A stretch of 64,000 bases of DNA, taken from positions 1,736,001 to 1,800,000 of the forward strand of contig OZ252002.1 of assembly GCA_965247265.1 (NCBI GenBank), read 5' to 3'. The notes beneath the pieces were generated by a model. It was given only the letters and a program-made list of their open reading frames with translations. It was not told where the DNA came from and ran no database searches. The position numbers were made by a program, and so were the translations under genes. Below are positions 10,505 through 20,055 of the stretch, piece by piece. The first letter of the stretch is position 1. Every line of letters starts with the position of its first letter. The DNA comes from G965247265 sp965247265 (lineage in GTDB: Bacteria > Pseudomonadota > Gammaproteobacteria > UBA4575).

Positions 10505-11554
10505 GTGGACGAAAATCGCAAGAAGGCACTTGTCGCGGCATTAGGTCAAATTGAAAGGCAATTTGGTAAAGGCGCAGTAATGCGACTGGGTGATTCGAGT
10601 GCTGCAAGAGGAGTTGAAGTAGTTTCCACTGGCTCATTAGCACTGGATGTTGCGCTCGGAATAGGCGGTCTTCCAAGAGGAAGAGTCATAGAAATATATG
10701 GTCCTGAAGCCTCAGGTAAAACAACACTCACGTTGCAAGTCATTGCTGAATGTCAAAAGCTGGGTGGCATAGCCGCATTTGTTGATGCAGAGCATGCATT
10801 AGATCCAATTTATGCTGAAAAAGTTGGTGTAAATGTCGATGACTTATTGGTTTCTCAGCCTGATACAGGCGAGCAAGCTTTAGAGATCGCAGATATGTTA
10901 GTTCGCTCAGGCGCCGTAGACATTCTAGTCGTGGACTCAGTAGCAGCACTCACACCGCGCGCAGAAATTGAAGGTGAGATGGGTGATTCACACATGGGAT
11001 TGCAGGCACGTCTTATGTCACAAGCCTTACGCAAGCTTACGGGTAACATCAAACGTTCAAATACCATGGTGATCTTCATCAATCAAATTCGTATGAAGAT
11101 AGGTGTAATGTTCGGTAATCCCGAAACGACTACGGGCGGCAATGCACTTAAGTTTTACGCATCGGTTCGTCTAGATATTCGTCGTGTTGGTGCGATTAAA
11201 AAAGGTGATGAAATTCTCGGTAATGAAACGCGAGTAAAAGTTGTTAAAAATAAACTTGCACCTCCATTTAAGAAGGCAGATTTTGAAATTTTGTATGGCG
11301 AAGGCATATCAAGATTAGGTGAGATCATTGATATGGGTGTCGATCATGGAATTGTTGATAAGGCAGGTGCATGGTATAGCTATGAAGGTGAGCGAATTGG
11401 TCAAGGAAAAGAAAATTCTCGTACCTATTTAAAAGAGAACCCAAAAATTGCAAATGAAATAGAATCTAAATTGCGTGATAAATTATTACCAAAATTAGAT
11501 GCCCTTAATCCAGAAGTAAAAGAAACAGACAAGGTCGAAGTCACTGAAGCCTGA
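10505..11554 (+). CDS. recA: Recombinase RecA
   Basis: 349 aa. The P-loop is GPEASGKTT (residues 66-74), Walker B is DILVVDSVAAL, and the DNA-binding loops follow (GNPETTTGG region). The start is GTG at 10505 after a CAGGAG site. The protein forms the filament on single-stranded DNA for recombination and SOS induction. I could not find a convincing LexA box in the 90 bp upstream. recX follows, overlapping its end if the proposed recX start is right. Confidence 0.98.
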   Translation: MDENRKKALVAALGQIERQFGKGAVMRLGDSSAARGVEVVSTGSLALDVALGIGGLPRGRVIEIYGPEASGKTTLTLQVIAECQKLGGIAAFVDAEHALDPIYAEKVGVNVDDLLVSQPDTGEQALEIADMLVRSGAVDILVVDSVAALTPRAEIEGEMGDSHMGLQARLMSQALRKLTGNIKRSNTMVIFINQIRMKIGVMFGNPETTTGGNALKFYASVRLDIRRVGAIKKGDEILGNETRVKVVKNKLAPPFKKADFEILYGEGISRLGEIIDMGVDHGIVDKAGAWYSYEGERIGQGKENSRTYLKENPKIANEIESKLRDKLLPKLDALNPEVKETDKVEVTEA

Positions 11555-11987
11555 GCGCTCTATAAGAAATACAGCGTTAGATATCCTTTCTAGACGAGAA
11601 CACACTCGTCTAGAACTCGCTCGCAAACTAAAAGCAAAAGAATTTTCATCCTATGAAATAGATGAGCTATTAGTAAAACTAGAGAGCGAAAATCTGCAAA
11701 GTGATGCACGCTATACTGAAAGTTATGTTCACTCACGAAGTCGACGTGGATTTGGTCCATTGCGAATAAAACATGAACTACAGCAGCGAGGAATTTCATC
11801 TGATCTTGTTGATACTCACGTTGATTTCAATGATCATGTTTGGTTGCAAAATTCCTGTAGAGAATACGAAAAAAAATTTGGTGTTTGTGGCATCAAATCA
11901 GCACAAGATAGGGCAAAATGCATGCGTTTCTTACAATCGCGTGGATTTACTAATGATATAATTAAAAAAACACTGGATGAATACTAA
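11544..11987 (+). CDS. recX: Regulatory protein RecX, probable CTG start
   Basis: About 147 aa from the proposed start. The translation IRNTALDILSRREHTR, then the helical repeats with RGFGPLRIKHELQQRG and the ending RFLQSRGFTNDIIKKTL, is clearly RecX, which inhibits RecA filament growth. No ATG, GTG or TTG exists in frame between the preceding stop (11517) and the TTG at 11760, which would remove the conserved N-terminal half. CTG at 11544, preceded by AAGG at 11531-11534, would give normal length and an 11-bp overlap with recA, which implies translational coupling. An AUA or AUC start is the alternative. Confidence 0.85.
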   Translation: MKPERSIRNTALDILSRREHTRLELARKLKAKEFSSYEIDELLVKLESENLQSDARYTESYVHSRSRRGFGPLRIKHELQQRGISSDLVDTHVDFNDHVWLQNSCREYEKKFGVCGIKSAQDRAKCMRFLQSRGFTNDIIKKTLDEY

Positions 11988-12045
11988 GGGCGTTGACTTA
12001 AACATCGGCCAGGAATAGGGATATCCGTAATGAGGCGTAATTAAA

Positions 12046-14643
12046 ATGGAACGAAGCGCAGAAATTCGTAGCGCGTTTTTAGATTACTTCAAAGATAACG
12101 GCCATGAAATTGTGCCGTCTAGTCCCCTTGTGCCTGCAAATGATCCAACCTTGCTATTTACAAATGCCGGAATGGTGCAATTCAAAGATGTGTTTTTAGG
12201 TAAAGATAAACCTAACTCCTCTCGTGCCACCTCAAGTCAGCGTTGTGTCAGAGCAGGTGGTAAACATAATGATTTAGAAAATGTAGGTTATACGGCCAGG
12301 CACCACACATTTTTCGAAATGCTGGGCAACTTTAGTTTTGGTGATTATTTTAAGAAAGAAGCCATTCATTTTGCTTGGGAATTTCTAACAAAAATTGCTC
12401 AGTTGCCGCAAGAGCGTTTATGGGTAACGGTATATACCGAAGATGACGAAGCCGCTGATATCTGGTTAAACGATATCAACATAAACGAAAAACAATTTAC
12501 ACGTATTGGCGCTAAAGATAATTTTTGGGCCATGGGCGACACGGGTCCATGCGGTCCATGTGCAGAAATTTTTTATGATCATGGTGATGCGGTGCAAGGT
12601 GGTCCGCCTGGCACACCAGAACAGGATGGTGATCGCTATGTGGAAATATGGAATCTGGTGTTCATGCAGTACGAGCGAGATAAAAAAGGCGAACTAACTA
12701 ATTTACCTAAACCATCTGTAGATACGGGCATGGGGCTTGAGCGTCTTACCGCAATTTTGCAAGGCGTTACTAATAATTATGATACGGATCTTTTTACAGG
12801 GATCATTAAAACTACGGCAGACATCGCAAAAAGTAGCGATATGACTATACCCTCTTTGCGTGTAATTGCAGATCATATTCGTTCATGCAGTTTTATGATC
12901 ACGGATGGTGTCATTCCTTCAAATGAGGGGAGAGGTTATGTATTACGTCGCATTATTCGTCGTGCAGCACGTCATGGACATAAACTTGGAATTAAAGAAC
13001 CCTTTTTCTATAAGTTAGTACAACCGCTAATTGACAATATGGGTCAAGCTTATCCTGAGTTAGTCGAAACACAATCACGCTTGCAAAAAGTATTAGAAAC
13101 AGAAGAGCAACGCTTTAGTGAAACATTAAATGTAGGCATGCGAATTTTGCAGGAAGATATCGAAAAGTTATCGGGAAAAACTATTTTGGGTGAAACCGTA
13201 TTTAAACTTTATGATACTTATGGGTTTCCGGCAGATTTAACTGCTGACATTGCTCGTGAACATCAATTAAAAATTGATGAAGCCGGTTTTGAAAAACATA
13301 TGGAATCGCAACGTGAGCGCGGGAGGCAAGCCAGCCAGTTTGATGTGGATTACGATGCATCCATTGATGTGACAACCAGTTCAGATTTTACAGGTTACGA
13401 CCAGTATCAAGGTATGGCACTTGCGCAAGAAATTTTTGTAAACAATAAAAGTGTTAAAGCAATTTCAGAGGGTGAATCAGGAATTGTAATTTTGGATAAA
13501 ACCCCATTTTATGCAGAATCAGGCGGGCAAGTCGGTGATCAAGGCATATTGAAAAATGATGTTTCATTATTTGAAGTATTAGATACACAAAAACAAGGCA
13601 ATGCACATGCGCATGTTGGAAATTTAGTAACAGGCACACTAAATGTTGGCGATAAAGTTTCTGTAGAAGTTAATATAAAAAGAAGACAAGCCACCGTTAT
13701 AAATCATTCAGCAACTCATTTAATGCATGCTGCATTACGTGAAGTGTTAGGTGAACATGTGCAACAAAAAGGTTCGTTAGTGGCCCCGGATCGATTACGA
13801 TTCGACTTTTCTCATGATTCTGCAGTAAGTGGTGAGGAATTACTTCGTATAGAGTCCATTGTGAATTATCAAATTCGAAAAAACAATGCGGCAAGTGCAA
13901 AAATTATGGCAAAGGATGATGCACTGACAGCAGGCGCTATGGCTTTATTTGGTGAAAAGTATGGCGATGATGTTCGTGTACTTTCTATTGGTGATTTTTC
14001 GGTTGAATTATGTGGCGGGACCCATGTGAAACGAGCAGGCGATATTGGAATGTTTAAAATAATTTCAGAGTCTGGCATTGCTTCAGGCATTCGACGAATT
14101 GAAGCAGTGACCGGTAGCGGGGCGCTTGAATTTATACACAGTAATGAACTGCAATTAACAAAAATTGCCAGCATGCTTAAGTCATCCAAAAGCGACACCA
14201 AAGATAAAGTAGCTCAGTTGATGGATCGCAATCGAGCACTTGAAAAAGAGCTCAGCCAGATGAAAGGTAAACTTGCATCTCAAGCAAGTGGTGATTGGAT
14301 TAGCAATGCGGTTGACATAGATGGCATCAAGGTGCTTGCACAAAAAATTGAAGGAGCAGATCCAAAATCACTACGAGACACCATGGATCAGCTGAAAAAC
14401 AAACTTGGAAGCGCTGCCATTGTATTGGGTACCTCAAATGGTTCAAAGGTTAGCTTAATTGCAGGGGTAACTAAAGATCAGACAGACAGGATTAAAGCGG
14501 GTGATCTTGTAAATGCTGTTGCTGTTCAAGTAGGGGGCAAAGGTGGCGGGCGACCTGAAATGGCGCAGGCGGGCGGAAATGAGCCAGCAAGATTAGATGC
14601 AGCATTGCAATCAGTGCCAGAGTGGGTTCGTGCTAATATCTAG
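12046..14643 (+). CDS. alaS: Alanyl-tRNA synthetase
   Basis: 865 aa, the normal length. The class II catalytic core is at the N-terminus (FTNAGMVQFKDVFLG, GDTGPCGPCAEIF). The editing domain carries zinc-binding NHSATHLMHA and ELCGGTHV. A coiled stretch and the C-Ala tail (GGKGGGRPEMAQAGG) complete the protein. It charges tRNA-Ala and clears mischarged Ser/Gly. It follows recX by 58 bp and precedes lysC, the classical gammaproteobacterial order. Confidence 0.98.
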   Translation: MERSAEIRSAFLDYFKDNGHEIVPSSPLVPANDPTLLFTNAGMVQFKDVFLGKDKPNSSRATSSQRCVRAGGKHNDLENVGYTARHHTFFEMLGNFSFGDYFKKEAIHFAWEFLTKIAQLPQERLWVTVYTEDDEAADIWLNDININEKQFTRIGAKDNFWAMGDTGPCGPCAEIFYDHGDAVQGGPPGTPEQDGDRYVEIWNLVFMQYERDKKGELTNLPKPSVDTGMGLERLTAILQGVTNNYDTDLFTGIIKTTADIAKSSDMTIPSLRVIADHIRSCSFMITDGVIPSNEGRGYVLRRIIRRAARHGHKLGIKEPFFYKLVQPLIDNMGQAYPELVETQSRLQKVLETEEQRFSETLNVGMRILQEDIEKLSGKTILGETVFKLYDTYGFPADLTADIAREHQLKIDEAGFEKHMESQRERGRQASQFDVDYDASIDVTTSSDFTGYDQYQGMALAQEIFVNNKSVKAISEGESGIVILDKTPFYAESGGQVGDQGILKNDVSLFEVLDTQKQGNAHAHVGNLVTGTLNVGDKVSVEVNIKRRQATVINHSATHLMHAALREVLGEHVQQKGSLVAPDRLRFDFSHDSAVSGEELLRIESIVNYQIRKNNAASAKIMAKDDALTAGAMALFGEKYGDDVRVLSIGDFSVELCGGTHVKRAGDIGMFKIISESGIASGIRRIEAVTGSGALEFIHSNELQLTKIASMLKSSKSDTKDKVAQLMDRNRALEKELSQMKGKLASQASGDWISNAVDIDGIKVLAQKIEGADPKSLRDTMDQLKNKLGSAAIVLGTSNGSKVSLIAGVTKDQTDRIKAGDLVNAVAVQVGGKGGGRPEMAQAGGNEPARLDAALQSVPEWVRANI

Positions 14644-14696
14644 TAGCAGTTGAAAGTTAAAAGCAAGAGTCTTAAATTCAAGGATTGTGAAAGAGC

Positions 14697-15947
14697 ATGG
14701 CGCTAATAGTACAAAAATATGGAGGTACCTCGGTTGGTTCAATTGAATGCATTGAGCATATCGCTGAAAAAATAAAGGTTACTAAGGAGCAAGGGCATCA
14801 AATTGTAGTGGTAGTTTCGGCAATGCGCGGCGAAACAAATCGATTAATGTCGCTTGCTAATGAAGTGCAAGGCGAATTAGCACGTGGCCGTGAATTAGAT
14901 GTTTTACTATCAACGGGTGAGCAGGTCACTATTGCATTACTCTCCATGGCATTGCAAAGACGTGGTTGTAAAGCGGTATCGGCAACGGGTGCGCAATTAA
15001 ATATTCGAACCGATAACAAGTTTAATAAAGCTCGCATTAAAAGCATTGATTCAGAACATTTACTAGAATTACTTGGTGATGACCATGTAGTGGTTGTTGC
15101 AGGATTCCAAGGCATAGACGACAAGGGCAACATCACGACATTAGGGCGTGGAGGATCAGACACCACTGCAGTAGCGTTAGCCGCAGCAACTAAAGCAGAT
15201 GAGTGCCAAATTTATACTGATGTCGATGGTGTATACACCACGGATCCGAGAGTTGAGCCTAATGCGCGGCGATTAGATCGCATTACATTTGAAGAGATGC
15301 TCGAAATGGCAAGCTTAGGGTCAAAGGTCTTACAAATTCGTGCAGTAGAATTTGCAGGCAAATATGATGTACCGCTTAGGGTATTATCTACTTTTGAAGA
15401 AGGCCCCGGCACGTTAATAACACTTGAGGTAGATAACATGGAAGATCCGCTTATTTCAGGTATAGCCTTTAATCGCGATGAGGCACAATTGACCATTAAA
15501 GGCGTACCCGATCACCCGGGTGTTGCCGCCCATATATTAGGTCGTATTTCGGCTGAAAATATTGAAGTGGATATGATTGTGCAAAATGTGGGGTCAGATG
15601 AGACCACTGATTTTACCTTCACGGTTCATAGAAATGACTATGAGAAAGCACTAAAAGTTCTTGAAAATACATCAAAAAAACTGGGCGGAGGGCATGTTGG
15701 GGGTGATCCGCATATAGTAAAATTATCATTAGTTGGTGTAGGAATGAGGTCACACGCCGGAATTGCGAGTAGAATGTTCGCAGCGTTAGCCGATGAAGCC
15801 ATAAATATTCGAATGATTTCGACTTCAGAAATCAAAGTATCAGTGGTGGTGGATGAAAAATATCTTGAACGGGGGGTACGCGCTTTGCATGAAGCTTTTG
15901 AGCTAGACCAAGATAAGGTGGAGGAAATTAACTCGGCAACCGCATAA
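14697..15947 (+). CDS. lysC: Aspartate kinase
   Basis: 416 aa. The N-terminal kinase motif is KYGGTSVGS (residues 7-15), followed by GRGGSDTTAVALA for substrate binding and two C-terminal ACT domains (LTIKGVPDHPG and VGVGMRSHAG). It phosphorylates aspartate at the head of lysine, threonine and methionine synthesis and is expected to be feedback regulated through the ACT domains. No lysine riboswitch is recognisable in the 53-bp gap after alaS. csrA follows. Confidence 0.97.
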   Translation: MALIVQKYGGTSVGSIECIEHIAEKIKVTKEQGHQIVVVVSAMRGETNRLMSLANEVQGELARGRELDVLLSTGEQVTIALLSMALQRRGCKAVSATGAQLNIRTDNKFNKARIKSIDSEHLLELLGDDHVVVVAGFQGIDDKGNITTLGRGGSDTTAVALAAATKADECQIYTDVDGVYTTDPRVEPNARRLDRITFEEMLEMASLGSKVLQIRAVEFAGKYDVPLRVLSTFEEGPGTLITLEVDNMEDPLISGIAFNRDEAQLTIKGVPDHPGVAAHILGRISAENIEVDMIVQNVGSDETTDFTFTVHRNDYEKALKVLENTSKKLGGGHVGGDPHIVKLSLVGVGMRSHAGIASRMFAALADEAINIRMISTSEIKVSVVVDEKYLERGVRALHEAFELDQDKVEEINSATA

Positions 15948-16060
15948 AATAATAATTTGATTTGGTATGGAGAGAAACCAAAGGAGCACGGTGTGGTGTG
16001 AAAGTATCGTGTATTGGTTATATAAATAAGAATAAAAACGGACTATCAGGAGAAACGGGA

Positions 16061-16252
16061 ATGCTGATTTTGACCAGGAGAGTTGGTGAGACGCTGATGA
16101 TTGGTGATGACGTCACAGTTACAGTGCTAGGTGTTAAAGGCAACCAAGTGCGTGTTGGCGTCAATGCCCCACGAGATGTAGCTGTGCATCGCGAAGAAAT
16201 ATACGAAAGAATTAAGCGCGAAAAAAATCAAGTGAATGAATCTACAGGCTAA
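16061..16252 (+). CDS. csrA: Carbon storage regulator CsrA/RsmA
   Basis: 63 aa. It begins MLILTRRVGETLMIGDDV and continues with GVNAPRDVAVHREEIYERI, the RNA-binding five-strand fold; the conserved VAVHREEIY region holds the key Arg. The start is the ATG at 16061 with CAGGAG 8 nt upstream; a longer upstream reading has no family similarity. It is a global post-transcriptional regulator that binds GGA motifs near ribosome binding sites. In many relatives a tRNA-Ser gene follows csrA; none is present here. Confidence 0.97.
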   Translation: MLILTRRVGETLMIGDDVTVTVLGVKGNQVRVGVNAPRDVAVHREEIYERIKREKNQVNESTG

Positions 16253-16540
16253 ATTTAGGTTTATTTGCTACATAAAAATAATTAAATCTGCAAAATTCTT
16301 ATGCTACAACAAATAATGTGTTGTCGTATTTTCTGTTATATTCCCTAGAAAATTAGTACTGGAAGGTATGAGATGAAATATCTGTGCAGCCATAAAGATG
16401 AGTATGTCTCAAATAAGCTGTTCAGGATCTGTTGATGCCAATTCATATTTGTTTATGTCTCTCAGCATTCGATCCAAAGCTGACATTAAAAAGCGTAACT
16501 TTATTAATGCCATAAATGAATTTTTAATTTCAATTAGTAA
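16253..16540. other. Spacer after csrA, no gene seen
   Basis: AT-rich spacer of about 290 bp. I looked for the tRNA-Ser or tRNA-Arg genes that commonly follow csrA and found no tRNA arm sequences. A 26-codon open frame at about 16434 has no ribosome binding site and no recognisable homology. Confidence 0.5.
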
Positions 16541-16795
16541 ATGAATACTTTATTTAAATTCATTGATTCAAAAATTCCAGATGATGTGCCAAAACCATGG
16601 GTATTTTCAATTTTACTCTGGCTTATTATCGTAATTGTTTTAATGCCAATATTATATTTATTGTCTACATATAAATTTATGGCGCTGTATAAAACATTAT
16701 TTACAATTACATTTGCAGTTACTATAGGATTTATTGCATGTGTAATTTGGACTTTATATGATTCCTTTACCGGTAAAAAAAATACATGGCGATAA
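16541..16795 (+). CDS. Small two-helix membrane protein, unknown
   Basis: 84 aa with hydrophobic segments at about residues 20-42 and 50-73 and a charged C-terminal tail (FTGKKNTWR). I do not recognise a family. It is the first of a string of short genes in a poorly coding region after csrA. No strong ribosome binding site is present, so the start is only likely. Confidence 0.5.
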   Translation: MNTLFKFIDSKIPDDVPKPWVFSILLWLIIVIVLMPILYLLSTYKFMALYKTLFTITFAVTIGFIACVIWTLYDSFTGKKNTWR

Positions 16796-16856
16796 GAGTT
16801 AAAAATTTATAGCGCTAATTAATTGCAAATTTTAGTTCAAAAATAAAATTTCTTTG

Positions 16857-17228
16857 ATGGATAAAGCTCTATTATTTGAAATGGTTTTGATCGCTGCTGT
16901 TGTCCTTTGGTGTGTATTTCTACTGGGTAAATACTATGGTAGATATAAAGGCAAAAAGGTTGTTTTAAAAAAATTAGAACAATATCTCCATAATCTCACC
17001 CCTAAAGAGAAAGCATATTTGTCACCTTACGTAACAGGCGATGAAAATACGCTGCATTACCAAGCTGATGATGCGGTGTCAGCAGGGTTGGTTAAAAAAA
17101 AGATAATTTATAATATTGGAGAAGTTGAAGATTTAATTTCAAGCGAGGCCTATAACATACAACCTTGGGCAAAAGAATATCTTGTTAAAAACCCTCACTT
17201 GTTAAAAAGTGCTGCAAAAATTCCATGA
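16857..17228 (+). CDS. SieB-like (superinfection exclusion B) membrane protein
   Basis: 123 aa from the ATG at 16857; a TTG one codon earlier is possible but less likely. One N-terminal membrane segment (residues 8-26) is followed by a cytoplasmic part with LTPKEKAYLSPYV, SAGLVKKKII and a C-terminal WAKEYLVKNPHLL, the layout of the SieB domain family. Many chromosomal members have no known role, so phage exclusion is not implied. Confidence in the family is moderate. Confidence 0.55.
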   Translation: MDKALLFEMVLIAAVVLWCVFLLGKYYGRYKGKKVVLKKLEQYLHNLTPKEKAYLSPYVTGDENTLHYQADDAVSAGLVKKKIIYNIGEVEDLISSEAYNIQPWAKEYLVKNPHLLKSAAKIP

Positions 17229-17331
17229 GTCTAATTAGGTTGGATAAATTATTTATAGTATATGGTGCAAACCTAACAAATTCAGCTGCATTTAGCTTAA
17301 GTGTAACGGCTGTTAAATTCACATTTCTCTA

Positions 17332-17619
17332 GTGACTGTTTTACATATATTAGTTGGCATCGTTTGGATTGGCCTGCTTATATACACAAATGAAAAAGTA
17401 TCAAAGTATTTTGGTCAATTTGATCAAAGCGATGGCACGGTCGAGTTAATCAATATCATATGGTGCGACATCGATAAGGATGGCAAATATTATGCATTGG
17501 CAGAGGATTGGAATACAGGAACTAAAGTATATCAGTTTGGAGATAGCCCTAAGCAGGCCCAGGAAAATGCTCGCAAAAAGCTAAAAGGGATTTTAAAAGA
17601 TGCAACGCTGAGCGCTTGA
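17332..17619 (+). CDS. Hypothetical protein with N-terminal membrane anchor
   Basis: 95 aa from a GTG. A hydrophobic segment at residues 3-18 is followed by a soluble domain with IIWCDIDKDGKYYALAEDWNTG and a lysine-rich end. It is not recognised. It lacks a strong ribosome binding site. Confidence 0.45.
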   Translation: MTVLHILVGIVWIGLLIYTNEKVSKYFGQFDQSDGTVELINIIWCDIDKDGKYYALAEDWNTGTKVYQFGDSPKQAQENARKKLKGILKDATLSA

Positions 17620-17695
17620 ATTTGGTTTATACCTTTATTAAATAAAATTTGAACTTAAAAAATAGACTAAATAGTCTGTTTAACAAGGAGCTGAT

Positions 17696-17926
17696 ATGAC
17701 ATACAACGTTGCCGTAGAGATATTTGGAATTACATCCGTAAGTATTATGGTTATAAGTTATGCACTGGAGCATAGATCACCAGTATTTATTGCAGTCTTT
17801 TCATTTGGGTGTGTGCTTGCAGCAATTTACGCGCTACTTTTACATTCTGTGCCATTTCTAATTGCAGAAAGCGTATGGGCGATTGTTGCGCTGCATAGAT
17901 GGAGGCTAGCTAGAAATGCTTCGTAA
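17696..17926 (+). CDS. Three-helix membrane protein, CBU_0592-like
   Basis: 76 aa with three hydrophobic segments (about residues 5-22, 28-45, 50-66) and the ending LIAESVWAIVALHRW, which resembles the CBU_0592-like family of small inner-membrane proteins (a conserved Glu-x-x-Trp near the end). AAGGAG lies 7 nt before the ATG. Function unknown. Confidence 0.6.
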   Translation: MTYNVAVEIFGITSVSIMVISYALEHRSPVFIAVFSFGCVLAAIYALLLHSVPFLIAESVWAIVALHRWRLARNAS

Positions 17927-18147
17927 AAAAGCTTGGGCATTGTTATACAATATTCAAATGATGTTTACATTTACGTGTTGGTATTGGGTGAATACTGAAA
18001 ATAGGAATGTCTAACAACAGCAGACCACCATGCACCATCGATTGAGATGCGTGCTTTAAATTGCTCGTATTTTTCTACAACGGCTCATGCCAGTGCTGCC
18101 AGCCGTAAACGTGGCTATTAAGTTCTTAACTAAAACAGTGATTAAAA

Positions 18148-18411
18148 CTATGGACTTAAATCCAGTACTTCCTCAATTGTATCAAACGGCAATGATGCTT
18201 CTTCATTAACTTTCTTGACCGTCTCTGAGTCTGATGCTTCAAATAAACAAGTACATCGGGAGTCACCTGGGTAAAAATTGCTTCGTATATATTTTACTGA
18301 GGTTCCTTGATCGCTAAATTTATTGCTCGTTTCGATTGCAGCTTTTTGAGCACCAGCCAGGTCTTCCATCGAAATTCCAGGTAGATTTCTTTGAACAGCA
18401 TAAATGGGCAT
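18148..18411 (-). CDS. DUF4242 nickel-binding-like protein
   Basis: 87 aa. It begins MPIYAVQRNLPGISMEDLAGA and contains VKYIRSNFYPGDSRCTCLFEA and LPFDTIEEVLDL, the DUF4242 pattern; a Streptomyces member (SCO4226) binds nickel. A strong AGGAGGAGG site precedes the ATG. The gene is alone on its strand, with spacers on both sides. Confidence 0.75.
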   Translation of the reverse strand: MPIYAVQRNLPGISMEDLAGAQKAAIETSNKFSDQGTSVKYIRSNFYPGDSRCTCLFEASDSETVKKVNEEASLPFDTIEEVLDLSP

Positions 18412-18960
18412 GTTCCTCCTCCTTCGTAGTGAATTATTTTTATAATCAAGAATGTGTAAGTATACCTCATAATCTCATTGCACTGAGAATGTTCTACTTC
18501 GCTAACGATAATAAGTTGTTTAATAATATTAGTAATGACTTCTTATTCACATTTTTAATAACTACCGTTCAAATGTTAAAGATAAGAACATGAATGAGAC
18601 GCAAAATTGAAATTGCGCCAAGAAGCGTAAAATTCTGTTTCAATATTGTTGTGTTACAAAAATTTGGAAAATTATCATCTTTTTAATGCCGACTGTTATA
18701 GATAGGTAGCGTATCCGTGCATGTTAAGGTCTGAATTACTAACGTTCAGAGAAATAGATTCGATAGATAGCTTAAATCGATTAGCACATTAAAAATTTGT
18801 GATTTATATGGCGTTCTATACTAATAACTAAGTTTGGCCGCCAACGTCTAATCTTCAAGACCGTACTGTTTACAAGGATTTCAAACAACTTTTGAGTTTT
18901 TGAGGTAGTACTTGGTATAATGATTTTTTATCGAATAATTCGTGAGGAAGGAGATAAGAA
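18412..18960. other. Non-coding spacer
   Basis: About 550 bp with no convincing gene on either strand. The left end holds the promoter and ribosome binding site of the DUF4242 gene. The right end holds the AAGGAG site of the small protein at 18961. No repeat of the types found after 27.8 kb is present. Confidence 0.5.
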
Positions 18961-19056
18961 ATGTCAAATGGCATAGGTATATTAATATTCGCAATATTTG
19001 TGGCTGTTTATTTTCTAATTATGGGTCTTGCTAAAGATAAAAATAAAGATAATTAG
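18961..19056 (+). CDS. 31-residue single-helix membrane protein
   Basis: The ATG is preceded by GAGGAAGGAGA, a very strong ribosome binding site 6 nt away. The product begins MSNGIGILIFAIFVAVYFLI and ends with a charged tail rich in Lys, Asp and Asn, so it should cross the membrane once with the tail in the cytoplasm. It is too short for usual gene finders. It resembles subunit-like small proteins of respiratory or transport complexes only in general shape; I do not assign one. Confidence 0.65.
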   Translation: MSNGIGILIFAIFVAVYFLIMGLAKDKNKDN

Positions 19057-19597
19057 TAGATTCGCCTTGGGAAATAAATATTTTTAGTACAAGCACATGT
19101 AAGTTACTTATATGTCAACGCAGTTGACAGTGTTCTAAATAAAAGCCGAGTAACATAAAATCAACTAATTTTAAGATTTTCTGTTTAGACTCGATTGAGT
19201 ATCGCAATGTAAACAATTAGCTTAATAATATGTCTCGTCAAGGTACGAAGTTACCGAGTACAGGCATAGGTGAAGTGTGCATAAATAGTATGTACTACAA
19301 TGCCCATTTGGAAATAGTTGTTTAATATTCAATAAATATTAAATTCTTTATATAATTTATAGAAAATAAAAAAGGAATTGCGTGCATCTATGTTAGGACG
19401 ATGCAATTACTGCAATGAGGCTATTCAGATCAAACATAGCTTTTTACAGTTGCCCATTATTAAAGAAGGTACTTCAATCCAGGTTCAGAAAAGAATTTAA
19501 GACGAGAGAATGTCAACAGCATTTTAATAGTGCAAAACAATGATTAAGATAATAGTTTCACTTACAGGCAAGTAAAAAAAGATCGCCTGTTGTATTC
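19057..19597. other. Non-coding spacer with a doubtful 36-codon frame
   Basis: About 540 bp. A frame at 19390-19500 starts MLGRCNYCNEAIQIKHS, with a CxxC pair like half a zinc ribbon, but it has only a weak and distant AAAGGA site. It could be a gene fragment. Nothing else is seen. Confidence 0.35.
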
Positions 19598-20038
19598 ATG
19601 ACTAGTTATGACGAAATAAACGAGGCAATAAACAAAGAGACGCGAGCATTTGATACTAAAAATATTGAGCTTTTTTTAAGCGTCATACACCCTGATATGG
19701 TGTGGCCGTGGCCACCAAATTTAAAGGCACATGACCCGTTGGAATGGGTCATGCCTTGGGGGCGATTTAATAATAGCCGCTGGCATGACTATTTTCAAAA
19801 ATTTTTCGATAAGCATGAACTTATTCATAACAATCGTAAGACCCTAAAAATTGAGATTTCGAAAGAAGAAGATGGAGCTTTTGCGGTCGTAGATGTTGAT
19901 ACCTTATGGAAATCAAACTTGGGTGAAGAGTTGCATTGGCATGGGCGAGCATGCAAGATTTATACACTGTTAAATGGGCAATGGAAGATGATTTCGCAGG
20001 TAGGATTATTGGATTACTCAGTAATCAAGGTGGATTGA
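19598..20038 (+). CDS. NTF2-like / SnoaL-like protein
   Basis: 146 aa. The sequence (YDEINEAINKETRAFDTKN, then FLSVIHPDMVWPWP, WHDYFQKFF, and the C-terminal WHGRACKIYTLLNGQWKMISQ) follows the helix-plus-curved-sheet plan of the NTF2-like superfamily. Members range from enzymes to ligand carriers; no catalytic residue set is evident. The start is an ATG without a strong ribosome binding site. Confidence 0.65.
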   Translation: MTSYDEINEAINKETRAFDTKNIELFLSVIHPDMVWPWPPNLKAHDPLEWVMPWGRFNNSRWHDYFQKFFDKHELIHNNRKTLKIEISKEEDGAFAVVDVDTLWKSNLGEELHWHGRACKIYTLLNGQWKMISQVGLLDYSVIKVD

Positions 20039-20055
20039 TCTTATATATTGACTTG

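Noticed and set aside
14644..14696. Lysine riboswitch before lysC
   Set aside because: The gap is only 53 bp and has no conserved riboswitch core.
16434..16514. 26-codon frame after csrA
   Set aside because: No ribosome binding site or family similarity.
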